Notes: generated by a model not told the origin, from the sequence alone. DNA of 64,000 bases from Kiloniellaceae bacterium (GCA_021776115.1 JAJFGN010000010.1:1-64000); one strand, 5' to 3'. Positions 14,329 through 23,962 are shown, numbered from the stretch's first letter. Numbers and translations: made by a program.

Positions 14329-16008
14329 ATGAAAGGCGCAACGGGCAACGCGCGTTCTGCGGGAACCACCCAACGAGGCGGTGCGGCGACCTTCGGCAAT
14401 GCTCAGCGCTTAGCGCAATATGTCGAAGAGCTCCGGCCCGAAGTTCTTAGCGCCTTTGAAGGCCAGAATCTGGCTGCTATTCCCCGCCCCGAGCTGGCCG
14501 TGCGCATCGGGCAGATCGTCACTACGGCGACAGAGACGGATTCTCAGTCACTCAATCTTTTGGATCGGCGCAATTTGGTTGCCGAGCTCATCAAATGGTT
14601 GTTGTTCGATAGCCCCTTGGCTCCGCCACCTCCAAGTGAGACTGAAGCATCCATGACGCCGGCGGCAGCGGCAGCGCTTAATGAAGTACCGGAATCACGT
14701 CAACCCCGGCGCGAACGCAATGAGGCCCGCAACAAACCAGCAGTCGAAGTTTCCGCCACGGTTGAGCGCACGAAACTAAAGATCGAGCCGACGGTAATGG
14801 ACCGTCTGGATGTCTCCGCTGCCTCCCAACTGCCGCGCGACGAATTGTCTCTCCAACTGCGTGAAATCGTCACCGAGGTGCTTGCGGAACAAAACCTGCG
14901 CCTCAACCAGATCGAACAGTTCAGCCTCGTCGAGCTACTCCTTGACGATATGTTGGGACTGGGGCCGCTGGAGCCCCTACTCGCCGACGAGACCGTGACC
15001 GACATTTTGATCAACGGTCCCAACCAAGTTTACGTGGAGCGAAAGGGTAAGCTGGACGCCACTGACGTTCGCTTCCGCGACAACGATCATGTACTCAATA
15101 TCGCGCGACGTATCGTCTCGATTATCGGCCGCCGCGTCGACGAAACGGTTCCACTCGTCGATGCCCGATTGCAGGACGGCAGTCGCGTAAACATTATCAT
15201 TCCACCATTAGCGATCGACGGCCCTACCATCTCCATCCGTAAGTTCTCCAAAAAGGGCATCACTCTCGATTTGATGGCCCGGCAGCACAACATTTCCGAG
15301 GCGATGGGTACCGTTCTCAAGATTGCCGCTCGCAGTCGTCTCAACATCTTAATCTCCGGTGGCACAGGTTCCGGCAAGACCACCCTCCTCAACGCCATGT
15401 CGCAAATGATCGACGAGCGCGAACGAATTGTTACCATTGAGGATGCGGCGGAACTGCAGCTCCAACAACCCCATGTCGTGCGGCTGGAGACACGACCCGC
15501 GAACCTAGAAGGTACTGGTGAGATCACGATGCGAGACTTAGTGAAGAATTCTCTTCGTATGCGTCCTGATCGTATCATCCTGGGCGAGGTGCGTGGCTCG
15601 GAAGCGGTGGACATGCTCCAGGCCATGAACACCGGCCATGACGGCTCGCTCGGCACGGTTCACGCCAACCGGCCGCGCGAAGCATTGACGCGACTTGAGA
15701 ACATGATTGGTATGGCCGGCATCAACCTACCGGCCAAAGCGGTTCGCACACAGATCGCTGCCGCAATCGACATGATTGTTCAGGTTTCGCGCATGCGCGA
15801 CGGGATGCGCCGGGTCACACACATTACCGAAATTATCGGCATGGAAGGCGACATCATTACCACCCAAGACCTTTTCACCTATGAATTCGAAGGTGAGGGT
15901 CTCGACGGCATGCTGAAGGGAAATTTCCGTTCGACCGGGCTGCGTCCCCACTTTGCAGCCAATGCCGCCTACTTTGGCCTCGACCGCCGCTTGCTGGAGT
16001 GCATGTGA
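14329..16008 (+). CDS. cpaF: Tad pilus assembly ATPase CpaF/TadA
   Basis: A 559-residue hexameric secretion ATPase of the GspE family that powers pilus extension and probably retraction. A variable N-terminal 150 residues precede the CpaF core. Walker A GGTGSGKTT is at about 345-353, the Asp box IVTIEDAAELQL follows, then LRMRPDRIILGEVRGSEA (Walker B) and the His box HDGSLGTVHANRPREAL. All catalytic motifs are intact. The stop codon overlaps the tadB start (TGATG). Confidence 0.95.
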   Translation: MKGATGNARSAGTTQRGGAATFGNAQRLAQYVEELRPEVLSAFEGQNLAAIPRPELAVRIGQIVTTATETDSQSLNLLDRRNLVAELIKWLLFDSPLAPPPPSETEASMTPAAAAALNEVPESRQPRRERNEARNKPAVEVSATVERTKLKIEPTVMDRLDVSAASQLPRDELSLQLREIVTEVLAEQNLRLNQIEQFSLVELLLDDMLGLGPLEPLLADETVTDILINGPNQVYVERKGKLDATDVRFRDNDHVLNIARRIVSIIGRRVDETVPLVDARLQDGSRVNIIIPPLAIDGPTISIRKFSKKGITLDLMARQHNISEAMGTVLKIAARSRLNILISGGTGSGKTTLLNAMSQMIDERERIVTIEDAAELQLQQPHVVRLETRPANLEGTGEITMRDLVKNSLRMRPDRIILGEVRGSEAVDMLQAMNTGHDGSLGTVHANRPREALTRLENMIGMAGINLPAKAVRTQIAAAIDMIVQVSRMRDGMRRVTHITEIIGMEGDIITTQDLFTYEFEGEGLDGMLKGNFRSTGLRPHFAANAAYFGLDRRLLECM

Positions 16009-17018
16009 TGGAGGTGTTTGAGTTTCTAAGTGGATCAGGCGCCGGCCCAGAAGCGCTGATTATCGTGCTATTACCGATCGGCTGCATCCTCCTCCTATTT
16101 GGCTTATTCTCGGGCAACGAGCGTGCGCCTCTCTACCGGCGCATAGAGATCGTCAGAGCGCATCACCAGAAGCGCGCGCCGGGCGAAGCACACGTCTCTA
16201 TTGCTCGCCAAAAGAAAAAAAATAGCGAGATCGAATTTCTCGACAATCTGCTCAGGCGGATTATCCCGCGCCAGGAAGTTCTGCGCCTGCGGATCGAGCG
16301 AGCGGGTATGAGCCTCTCCATCGGCGTCTACGTCCTGACGAGCCTGCTGATCGCCATGGCTGTCGCATTCTTGGTTGGCACGGTGGGGCGCGCACCCATC
16401 GCGATCGCGGTCCTGACTGGCTTCACCATAGGCCTTAGCTTTCCGCACAGCTTTCTCGGTTGGCGGATCAAGCGTCGCCAGACTCAATTTATCGAGCACT
16501 TCCCTGACGCGATCGATCTCATGGTGCGTGGCCTGAAGGCAGGTTTGCCAATCGGGGAGTCGATCAAAACCGCCGGTGAAGAAATCGCAGACCCCGTCGG
16601 ATTGGAGTTGCGGCGCGTTACTGACGGCGTTCGAATTGGCCGCCAGATGGATGAGGTCCTCTTTGAGGCCTCGCGGCGGGTCAACCTGCAGGAGTTCGAC
16701 TTCTTCACCATCGCTCTATCGATCCAAAGCGAGACCGGCGGCAACTTGGCGGAAACCCTCTCCAACCTCACCGATGTTCTGCGCGGGCGGCGCCAGATAA
16801 AACGTAAGATCCGGGCACTATCTTCGGAGGCCAAGGCCAGCGCTTATATCATCGGTTCGCTTCCGTTCATCATGACCCTGCTCATCTACATTATGAACAG
16901 CGAATACATCATTGGCTTGTTCACCGATCCGCGCGGTCAGGCCATGGTCGGCTTCGGCCTATTCATGGTCTTCGCCGGCGCCGGCGTCATGTTTAAGATG
17001 GTCAAGTTCGAGATATGA
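16008..17018 (+). CDS. tadB: Tad pilus inner-membrane platform protein TadB
   Basis: A 336-residue GspF-domain membrane protein with two N-terminal and two C-terminal hydrophobic segments around a cytoplasmic T2SF domain (about 155-285: FPDAIDLMVRGLKAGLPIGE ... QSETGGNLAETL). Together with TadC it forms the inner-membrane platform on which CpaF acts. The ATG at 16008 overlaps the cpaF stop and follows GGAG by 8 bases; an upstream GTG at 15999 is less likely. Confidence 0.93.
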   Translation: MEVFEFLSGSGAGPEALIIVLLPIGCILLLFGLFSGNERAPLYRRIEIVRAHHQKRAPGEAHVSIARQKKKNSEIEFLDNLLRRIIPRQEVLRLRIERAGMSLSIGVYVLTSLLIAMAVAFLVGTVGRAPIAIAVLTGFTIGLSFPHSFLGWRIKRRQTQFIEHFPDAIDLMVRGLKAGLPIGESIKTAGEEIADPVGLELRRVTDGVRIGRQMDEVLFEASRRVNLQEFDFFTIALSIQSETGGNLAETLSNLTDVLRGRRQIKRKIRALSSEAKASAYIIGSLPFIMTLLIYIMNSEYIIGLFTDPRGQAMVGFGLFMVFAGAGVMFKMVKFEI

Positions 17019-17995
17019 TCGCGGAGTTTTTCGATTTACTGGGGTTTTCGCAAGAGCAGATTCTGGTCTTCATGGCCAGTCTCTCCGCGGCAACGATCAG
17101 CATAACTGTATGGATCACTTTGCTGCACAAGGATCCTGGCGCGCGCAGGGCGAAGCTGATTGGCGCTCAGCGTGACGCCTTGCGTGCCGGCATAGTCGGC
17201 CCACGACGGCGGCAGGAACGGCTTCCAACGATTGGCTTGATGCGCCGCGTCGTGGATCGGTTGAATTTGCTCCGCTCGGCCCAGGCCGCCCGAATATCGA
17301 TTAAGTTGATGCGGGCCGGATGGCGTTCCAAAGATGCAATCATCCGGTACCTGTTTCTTAAAGTGGCCCTGCCCTTCGTTCTCGGCGCATTGGCCGTGAC
17401 GTTGTTTTACGGCCTGAACCTTTATGCCCTCAACACCGCGGGCAAGCTTGCAATTACCATCGGATGCGTTCTGCTGGGCGCGTATCTGCCAGACATCGTT
17501 ATCAAGAACGCCGCGAGCAAGCGCGCCGAAAATATCCGTAAGGCTCTGCCAGATGGGCTCGACCTCATGGTCATCTGCGCGGAGGCGGGCTTGAGCCTTG
17601 ACGCCACCCTCTTGAGGGTGTCGCAAGAAATGGAGAAAACCGCACCCGAACTGGCCGATGAGTTTAGCCTCACCGGCCTTGAACTCGGGTTCCTGCCAGA
17701 TCGGCGCAAAGCCCTTCAGAACCTGGCGCTGCGCGTCGATTTGCCCGGCGTGCGCGGAGTCGTCAACACGCTCATGCAAGCCGAACGCTACGGTACACCG
17801 CTGGCGCAATCCCTGCGTGTAATGTCAGCGGAGTCCCGGAACGAGCGGATTATGAAGGCCGAGGAAAAGGCTGCCCGCCTGCCAGCCCTTCTGACTGTAC
17901 CAATGATAGTCTTTATCTTGCCGCCGTTGTTCATCATCCTGATCGGTCGCGCGGTCCTAAAGGCCGTTGACGCAATCAGCGGCCTGTCGTTCTAA
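17015..17995 (+). CDS. tadC: Tad pilus inner-membrane platform protein TadC
   Basis: A 326-residue GspF-domain protein, partner of TadB, with which it overlaps by ATGA. The T2SF domain (about 175-300) includes LPDGLDLMVICAEAGLSLDA and NTLMQAERYGTPLAQSLRVM, and there are four hydrophobic segments in the TadC arrangement. It ends the pilus operon; the usual tadD, tadE, tadF and tadG genes do not follow. Confidence 0.93.
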   Translation: MIAEFFDLLGFSQEQILVFMASLSAATISITVWITLLHKDPGARRAKLIGAQRDALRAGIVGPRRRQERLPTIGLMRRVVDRLNLLRSAQAARISIKLMRAGWRSKDAIIRYLFLKVALPFVLGALAVTLFYGLNLYALNTAGKLAITIGCVLLGAYLPDIVIKNAASKRAENIRKALPDGLDLMVICAEAGLSLDATLLRVSQEMEKTAPELADEFSLTGLELGFLPDRRKALQNLALRVDLPGVRGVVNTLMQAERYGTPLAQSLRVMSAESRNERIMKAEEKAARLPALLTVPMIVFILPPLFIILIGRAVLKAVDAISGLSF

Positions 17996-18128
17996 ACCTA
18001 CGGCCCCACGAATGGTCGTCTGAGGCTGGCGGAACACCGTCCAACTTGCTATAGCCTGAACTTGCCTGGACTTGCCTCCGGGCGGCCTTGCCATGGCCTG
18101 GCGGTGCGCGGACCGGAGCCTAAAACCC

Positions 18129-19049
18129 TTGGATGTGTATCTCCCGATAGCAGGCGTAGCCGAGAACGTCTTCGTGCTCCTTGGCCTCGGCGCGATGATT
18201 GGCGTGCTATCCGGCCTGTTTGGAGTCGGTGGAGGTTTCCTGCTGACCCCGTTACTTATTCTCATTGGGATTCCAGCTCCTGTCGCGGTGTCATCGAGCG
18301 CGAACCAGGTAGTCGGCGCTTCGCTGTCCGGCGTATTCGCCCACTGGCGCCGGGGCAATGTCGACGTGAAATTGGGCGGATTTCTTATCGCGGGCGGCCT
18401 CGCCGGCTCCACCGTTGGTGTGACCCTGTTCAAGCTGCTCCGCAGTCTCGGTCAGATCGATCTGGTAATTTCTTTGGCCTATGTCGTGCTTCTCGGCACG
18501 GTCGGGATCCTGATGTTCGTCGAAAGCCTGCGCACCATCCTCAAACAGCGCAAACGCGCGTCCGGCCCGGGGGTTCGGGGGCCTCATCGCCGTACTTGGG
18601 CCCACCGACTTCCTTGGAAGATGCGATTCCCACGCTCAAAACTTTATATGAGCGCGTACTTACCTCTCGGCCTTGGGTTTCTGATCGGCGTACTTTCGGC
18701 GATCATGGGCGTTGGTGGCGGCTTCGTCCTGGTCCCTGCAATGATCTATTTCCTGGGCATGCCGACCAGCGTGGTGGTGGGCACATCCCTCCTTCAGGTT
18801 ATCTTCGTAACCGGGAACGTTACCTTCCTGCAGGCCGTCCAGACCCAGACAGTGGACATTGTCTTGGCCATCATCCTCTTGGCAGGTGGTGTGGTCGGCG
18901 CACAGATTGGCACTCGGATCGGCGCTGGGTTGCGAGGCGAACAATTACGAATCATCTTAGCCACCTTAGTAATCGCCGTTAGCCTTAAGGTTTTGTATGA
19001 CCTGACCATTCCGCCGGCTGACGTCTATTTCGTGGGCGCGCAGATCTGA
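18129..19049 (+). CDS. sulfite exporter TauE/SafE family protein
   Basis: A membrane permease of about 306 residues with eight or so hydrophobic segments and the two TauE repeats (GVLSGLFGVGGGFLLTPLLI and GVLSAIMGVGGGFVLVPAMI), each with the GVGGGF signature. The family exports sulfite, sulfoacetate and related organic anions. The likely start is TTG 18129, which gives LDVYLPIAG as in homologues and follows GGAG by 10 bases; an ATG at 18093 would add 12 polar residues. It shares a TGATG junction with the next dehydrogenase gene, so they probably work together, but the substrate is unknown. Confidence 0.82.
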   Translation: MDVYLPIAGVAENVFVLLGLGAMIGVLSGLFGVGGGFLLTPLLILIGIPAPVAVSSSANQVVGASLSGVFAHWRRGNVDVKLGGFLIAGGLAGSTVGVTLFKLLRSLGQIDLVISLAYVVLLGTVGILMFVESLRTILKQRKRASGPGVRGPHRRTWAHRLPWKMRFPRSKLYMSAYLPLGLGFLIGVLSAIMGVGGGFVLVPAMIYFLGMPTSVVVGTSLLQVIFVTGNVTFLQAVQTQTVDIVLAIILLAGGVVGAQIGTRIGAGLRGEQLRIILATLVIAVSLKVLYDLTIPPADVYFVGAQI

Positions 19050-20035
19050 TGTCCGCCGCGGCAACCGGCACAGCCAAACCCATTTCGCTCCTCGTTCACC
19101 ACGACCGGCCGGATTTGTTCCTGAACTTGATCGAGACCGAGTTCCCGGGGGCGCGCGTCACGTGCTGCCTGTCTTACGACGCACTGGCCGAGACCGTTTC
19201 CGCGACGCAGCCGGAGATCGTGCTGAGCTACAAGTTCGAGCCCCGCCCCTATCCGCGTGTACCGATCTTCGCGCAAGCCTCCGTACGTTGGGTCCATTGC
19301 GGCGGCGCAGGGATCGACCACTTGGCGCCCTGGGACCCGGCGCAAGCGACCGTGACCAACTCGGCCGGGATCGCGGCGGCAGCCATTGCAGAATACACCC
19401 TGGGCGCCATCTACGCCCTGAACATGAAACTGCCGGGTTATATGCGCCAGCAGGCCGAATGCCGCTGGCGCACGGGAGAGGTAACGACCGGGTCGCGCCA
19501 AACCTTGTGCGTGGTCGGCCTGGGTCACATTGGCACCGCCATCGCCAGGCTAGCGCGCGCGGCCGGGTTCCGGGTTATTGGCATCCACCGAAGCGGGGAT
19601 GCTAACGATGCGGTCGACACCGTCTACCCCACAAGCCGACTGGCCGAGGCCCTGGCCCAGGCTGACCACACGGCAGTTATCGTGCCCCTGACACCGGAAA
19701 CACGCGGCCTTGTCGGCGCCAGAGAGATCGCCACCATGAAGCCGGGCGGCACCTTAATCAACGTCTCGCGTGGCGGTGTGGTCGAGGAGGTGCCCTTGAT
19801 CGAAGCCCTGCGAGAAAACCGCCTAGGCGGCGCGGTCCTCGACGTTTTCGCGGCCGAGCCGCTGGCTGCCGACAGCCCGTTTTGGGCCTTGCCGAGCGTT
19901 ATCGTCACGCCGCATGTTGCCGGTTCGTTTACAGGTTGGGAACGTGCCGCGGCCGAGGTTTTTTGCAACAACTTGCGACGCTATCTAGCGGGCGACCCTC
20001 TAACCAACGTTGCTGATCCGGCCAGGGGTTACTAG
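19049..20035 (+). CDS. D-isomer-specific 2-hydroxyacid dehydrogenase
   Basis: A 328-residue NAD(P)H-dependent oxidoreductase. The Rossmann motif VVGLGHIGTAIARLARAAGF is at about 154-173; the conserved INVSRGGVVEEVPLIEAL is near 234-251 and the catalytic His lies in TPHVAGSFTGWE near 288. Such enzymes reduce glyoxylate, hydroxypyruvate or other 2-oxoacids. It is translationally coupled to the TauE-type exporter. With a serine-glyoxylate-type aminotransferase encoded a few kilobases away, glyoxylate or hydroxypyruvate is a fair guess for the substrate, but the sequence does not decide it. Confidence 0.88.
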   Translation: MSAAATGTAKPISLLVHHDRPDLFLNLIETEFPGARVTCCLSYDALAETVSATQPEIVLSYKFEPRPYPRVPIFAQASVRWVHCGGAGIDHLAPWDPAQATVTNSAGIAAAAIAEYTLGAIYALNMKLPGYMRQQAECRWRTGEVTTGSRQTLCVVGLGHIGTAIARLARAAGFRVIGIHRSGDANDAVDTVYPTSRLAEALAQADHTAVIVPLTPETRGLVGAREIATMKPGGTLINVSRGGVVEEVPLIEALRENRLGGAVLDVFAAEPLAADSPFWALPSVIVTPHVAGSFTGWERAAAEVFCNNLRRYLAGDPLTNVADPARGY

Positions 20036-20039
20036 CCCC

Positions 20040-21257
20040 CTAGGGCTCACCGGCCGCGATCACGGCACCGCGGTCAATCAGGGCATCGATCTCCGCCTTC
20101 GCGTAGCCGTGCTCGCCCAGAACGGCCCGGGTGTGCTGACCGTATAGCGGTGCGCCCATAGCCACCTCACCCGGCGTCTCGGAGAACTTGACCGGCAGGC
20201 CAATCGTCTTGACCGGCCCCAGGCGGGTATGCTCGGGCGCCGGCACCATATCGCGCGCGACCGCCTGGAGGTCTTGGTGCATCTCGCCAACGCTCAACAC
20301 AGGCCCGGCGGGTACGCCGGCGCCCTCCAAGCGCGCCAGCCAGTCGGCCGTGGTACGTTTTGAGAAGGCGACGCCTAGGGCCTGCTCCAGGTCCTTCAAG
20401 TGGCTCATGCGCGCGGCGTTGTCGGCGAAACGGGGGTCGTCGTTAATCTCCGGCATCCCGATCGCCTCAAGCACACGCAGCCAGTTCTTCTGGTTGGCCG
20501 CGCCCAGGTTGATCCAGCCGTCCGCCGTCCGGAACGCCTGATAGGGCGCGTTGAGCGGGTGCGCGGAACCCATGGGCCCAGGCGATTGGCCGGTCGCGAA
20601 GGCGATGGCGGACTGCCAATAGGTATGCACGATTCCGGCCTCGAACAGCGAGGTATCGACCCGCTGACCTTTACCGCTTTTCTGGCGCTCGACCACGGCG
20701 GCCAGGACACCCATCGCGCCCAGGATGCCGGCTGTGATATCCGTGACCGGGGCGCCGACCTTGACCGGCGGGCGTCCCTCACCCTCCCCGGTGATGCTCA
20801 TGAGGCCGCTCATGCCCTGGGCGATCAGGTCGAAGCCGCCGCGATCGGCGTAGGGGCCGCTACGACCGAAGCCGGAAATTTCGCAATAGATCAGGCCGGG
20901 GTTCTCGGTCCGCAAAGACTCATAACCCAAGCCCAAGCGCTCCATGGTGCCACGCCGGTAGTTCTCGATCACGACATCGGCCGATCTCAATAGGCGGCGC
21001 AGAACCTCGCGCCCCTCCTCCTGCTTGAGGTCCACGGCGATCCCACGCTTGTTGCGGTTCATCATCATGAAGGCCGCCGGTTCGCCCGCGATTTCGGGTG
21101 GCAGAAAGCGGCGGGAGTCGTCACCGCCCGGCACTTTCTCGACCTTGATGACCTCCGCGCCCATGTCGGCCAGCATCAGGCCGCAAACCGGCCCGGCCAT
21201 GATGTGGGCCAGTTCGATAACCTTCAATCCAGCGAGCGGTCCGCGCCGTTCGGGCAT
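20040..21257 (-). CDS. CaiB/BaiF family CoA-transferase (class III)
   Basis: A 405-residue formyl-CoA-transferase-like protein. It opens with LAGLKVIELAHIMAGPVCGLMLADMGAEVIKVE (here split), the family start, and has FMMMNRNKRGIAVDLK and ENYRRGTMERLGLGYE. The catalytic Asp is expected in the DVVIENYRRG region to GGFDLIAQGMSG. It moves CoA between carboxylic acids. Two bases separate it from the enoyl-CoA hydratase gene, and a TRAP carboxylate transporter precedes both, so it probably activates the acid imported by that transporter. Confidence 0.9.
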   Translation of the reverse strand: MPERRGPLAGLKVIELAHIMAGPVCGLMLADMGAEVIKVEKVPGGDDSRRFLPPEIAGEPAAFMMMNRNKRGIAVDLKQEEGREVLRRLLRSADVVIENYRRGTMERLGLGYESLRTENPGLIYCEISGFGRSGPYADRGGFDLIAQGMSGLMSITGEGEGRPPVKVGAPVTDITAGILGAMGVLAAVVERQKSGKGQRVDTSLFEAGIVHTYWQSAIAFATGQSPGPMGSAHPLNAPYQAFRTADGWINLGAANQKNWLRVLEAIGMPEINDDPRFADNAARMSHLKDLEQALGVAFSKRTTADWLARLEGAGVPAGPVLSVGEMHQDLQAVARDMVPAPEHTRLGPVKTIGLPVKFSETPGEVAMGAPLYGQHTRAVLGEHGYAKAEIDALIDRGAVIAAGEP

Positions 21258-21258
21258 A

Positions 21259-22038
21259 TCAGCGGCCCTTGAAATCCGGCTTGGTTTTGGTCAGGAAGGA
21301 GCGGTACCCGATCTGAAAATCCTCGGTGTCGTAGCAGGCGAATCCCTCGTCGAGCTCTTCTGGGGTCAAGGGCTGCGGCTGGGCCAGGCGGCGCAAGAAC
21401 TTCTTATGCCAGCGCGCAACCAGCGGCGCCCCGTCGGCGATGCGCCGTGCCGTCGCCATGGCTTCCCGTTCGACCTCGGCGTCAGGCACCACGCGATTGA
21501 CCAAGCCTTTTTCCTTGGCCTCGGCGGCGCCGAACACCCGTCCCTCCAGCAAGATTTCCAGGGCCACAGAGCGGCCGACCAGATCGACCAAGCCGGCAAT
21601 CTCAGGATAGGCCATGACCAGGCCCAAGCGCTTGATCGGCACCCCAAAGCGGCTCGATTCGCCACAGATGCGCATGTCGCACAGCGCCGCGATCTCCAAT
21701 CCGCCGCCGACGCAAATACCCTCGATCAAAGCCAGCGTCGGATGCGGGCAGTCTTTCAAGGCGCCCAAGGCGTGGTGGAGCACTTCACCATAGGCCTTGG
21801 CCGAGGCTGGGTCGTGGCGCTCGGTCTCGAACTCGGAGATATCGTTGCCGGGTGAAAAGGCCTTGCCGCCCGCCCCGCGCAAGACGACACAGCGCAGAGC
21901 CGTGTCCGCCGCAACCTCCCTCAAGGCATCGCCGAGTCGCCGCCACATGGGCTTGGTCATGGCATTGAGCTTGTTGGGGCGATTGAGCACCACGGTTGCA
22001 ATCGCGCCGTCGCGTTGAACCAGGATCGGGTCGGTCAT
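21259..22038 (-). CDS. enoyl-CoA hydratase/isomerase family protein
   Basis: A 259-residue crotonase-fold enzyme. The oxyanion-hole segments GAGGKAFSPGNDISEF (about 55-70) and IEGICVGGGLEIAALCDMRI (about 104-123) are present. The first catalytic Glu position of classical hydratases falls in GGGLEIAALCD, while the second (around 144) reads in the GVPIKRLGLVMAYPEIAG segment, where the usual Glu is less clear, so the exact reaction (hydration, isomerisation or hydrolysis) is open. Operonic with the CoA-transferase and the TRAP transporter. Confidence 0.88.
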   Translation of the reverse strand: MTDPILVQRDGAIATVVLNRPNKLNAMTKPMWRRLGDALREVAADTALRCVVLRGAGGKAFSPGNDISEFETERHDPASAKAYGEVLHHALGALKDCPHPTLALIEGICVGGGLEIAALCDMRICGESSRFGVPIKRLGLVMAYPEIAGLVDLVGRSVALEILLEGRVFGAAEAKEKGLVNRVVPDAEVEREAMATARRIADGAPLVARWHKKFLRRLAQPQPLTPEELDEGFACYDTEDFQIGYRSFLTKTKPDFKGR

Positions 22039-22054
22039 CGAGGCATTTCTCCGC

Positions 22055-23338
22055 TCAGCGGTAGAAGTATTCGACCAGAGTCATGGGCACGGCCGGAACG
22101 TAGGTCACCAGAATAAGGATCGCAAACAGGATGGCGACGAAATTGATATTGACCTTGCTGACTTCCCAAACATTGGCCTTGGCCACGGCGCAAGCCGTGA
22201 TAAGCACGCTGGCGACCGGCGGCGTCTGCTGTCCGATCCCCAAATTAAGCGTCACGATCAAGCCGAAGTGAACCGGGTCGATGCCAACCGCGAGGACCAG
22301 CGGCATAACCACCGGCACGACCAGGATGATCGCCGCCGCCGAGTGCAGGAACAGTCCGACCGCGAGGAAAAAGACGTTAAGCAAGGCCAGAACGGCGAAA
22401 CGGTTATCGGTCCAATCCAAGATCGCCGCCGCCAACTTCTGCGGCACCTGCAATTCGGTCAGAAACACACCGATCAGGGCCGAGGCCGCAACCAACAACA
22501 TGACGACGGCGGTCTGTACACCACCCTCGATCGCCGCTTCACGCAGGAAGCGCCAGTTGAACTCCCGGTAAATGCCGCCGCCTACGACGAGCGCCGCGAC
22601 GACCGCCAGGCCCGCGCCCTCGGTCGCCGTGACGAAGCCGCCGAAGATGCCGCCCAGGATGATGACCGGCAGCACCAGGGCCGGCAACGCGTCCAGGAAG
22701 GTGGTGCGCACGCGCGCAAGCTGAAACACTTCTTCGACCGGCCAGTTGTGCCGGCGCGCCATCCAGTAGGAGACACCCATCATGCCAAAACCGCCCAGCA
22801 GCCCAGGAACAACACCCGCCACGAAGAGCTGCACGATCGAGGAATCGGACATGACCCCGTAAAGGATCATGGGAATAGACGGTGGGATGATGACCGCCAG
22901 TGTGGCGGAGGACGAAGTAACCGCGGCCGCGAAAGCTTTTGGGTAACCCTTTCGCCGCATCGCCGGAATCATGACCGAGCCGAGCGCGGCCACGTCGGCG
23001 ACCGCCGAGCCGGAGATTTCGGCAAAGAACAGCGACACCGCGATGTTGACCATGGCCAAAGCGCCGCGCACGAAGCCGAGCATGGCCGAAGCGAAGGCGA
23101 TCAGACGCCGCGAAATGCCGGAGGCGTTCATGATCGCCCCGGCCAGGATGAACAAGGGAATAGCCAGGAGGGGGAACTTGGTCGCCCCATCGAACATGAC
23201 CAGCGCCACGTTCGGCAGGATATCTGCCCCTTGAGTCAGGACCATGGAGATGACAGCGATAAGCCCCAAGGCTACGGCGATGGGCACATCGATCATAATC
23301 AGGGCCAGCAATCCGGCGATCATCAGGGCAATGATCAT
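22055..23338 (-). CDS. dctM: TRAP transporter large permease DctM
   Basis: A 427-residue polytopic protein (about 12 membrane segments) of the DctM family: FPLLAIPLFILAGAIMNASG, ALAMVNIAVSLFFAEISGSA and LGIGQQTPPVASVL are family hallmarks. It is the transport subunit of a sodium-coupled, binding-protein-dependent importer for organic acids. It overlaps the small permease gene by four bases. Confidence 0.95.
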   Translation of the reverse strand: MIIALMIAGLLALIMIDVPIAVALGLIAVISMVLTQGADILPNVALVMFDGATKFPLLAIPLFILAGAIMNASGISRRLIAFASAMLGFVRGALAMVNIAVSLFFAEISGSAVADVAALGSVMIPAMRRKGYPKAFAAAVTSSSATLAVIIPPSIPMILYGVMSDSSIVQLFVAGVVPGLLGGFGMMGVSYWMARRHNWPVEEVFQLARVRTTFLDALPALVLPVIILGGIFGGFVTATEGAGLAVVAALVVGGGIYREFNWRFLREAAIEGGVQTAVVMLLVAASALIGVFLTELQVPQKLAAAILDWTDNRFAVLALLNVFFLAVGLFLHSAAAIILVVPVVMPLVLAVGIDPVHFGLIVTLNLGIGQQTPPVASVLITACAVAKANVWEVSKVNINFVAILFAILILVTYVPAVPMTLVEYFYR

Positions 23339-23889
23339 GGCGCCACATGACCCTGGTTAGAACCGGCGTCATTGTCCCCCAGAGATTCTTCGAGCGAAGA
23401 CTGGCCTAGATTGCGCCAATGGCCTGGCAGGCTCAGCAGCTCGCAAACGATGAAAAGGGCGGCACTGATCGGCATGACGGACTGGGTAATCTGAACCGAA
23501 ATTTCGGGTAAGCTAACCAGCGTGTCGCCTTCCAGAACCAGCAAGACTACCCAACCGGTCCAGGCCAGAATCGCGAAGAAGGCGATGACGCAGGTCTCCG
23601 ATATCGCGAGAAAGACCAAGCGCCAGCCTGGCGGTACGGCGCGAACGATACCGTCGAAACCGATATGCGCGCGCTTCAATGCGGCCAGGCAGGAGCCGTA
23701 ATAGGTTAGCCAGGCCAGCATGATTGAAGCCACTTCATCGTACCAAGCGAGGGAATTGCCCAGCTTGCGGTAGACGACGGCGACCACCACGACCACGGTT
23801 AACGCGATGATTAGGCCAATAACGGCACTCTCGAGCAGGCGCTCCAGCCCTCGAGACGCCCGCTGCGACGCACGCGCAAGACTCCCCAC
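23335..23889 (-). CDS. dctQ: TRAP transporter small permease DctQ
   Basis: A 184-residue protein with four membrane segments. WYDEVASIMLAWLTYYGS (about 44-61) matches the DctQ core, in which the aromatic-Glu-Glu/Ala pattern is typical. The likely start is a GTG at 23889 with GGGAG about 10 bases upstream. It pairs with DctM. Confidence 0.9.
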   Translation of the reverse strand: MGSLARASQRASRGLERLLESAVIGLIIALTVVVVVAVVYRKLGNSLAWYDEVASIMLAWLTYYGSCLAALKRAHIGFDGIVRAVPPGWRLVFLAISETCVIAFFAILAWTGWVVLLVLEGDTLVSLPEISVQITQSVMPISAALFIVCELLSLPGHWRNLGQSSLEESLGDNDAGSNQGHVAP

Positions 23890-23940
23890 TTCGCCCTCGC
23901 TCCCTTAATCGCGCCAAGGTTCGCGCGCAGCCGCCCCACA

Positions 23941-23962
23941 CCCGGACCCAAATGGGTCCGGG
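23941..23962 (-). promoter_or_regulatory. intercistronic hairpin between dctP and dctQ
   Basis: A perfect 9-bp stem (CCCGGACCC / GGGTCCGGG) with a 4-base loop lies between the dctP stop and the dctQ start. There is no U tract. Such structures often protect the upstream mRNA or partly stop transcription so that the binding protein is made in excess over the permeases. Confidence 0.65.

Noticed and set aside
22268-23350. Long plus-strand open frame of 360 codons over the TRAP permease genes
   Set aside because: It is rich in Asp, His, Arg and Gln with no hydrophobic core or motif, and lies antisense to clear dctM and dctQ genes.
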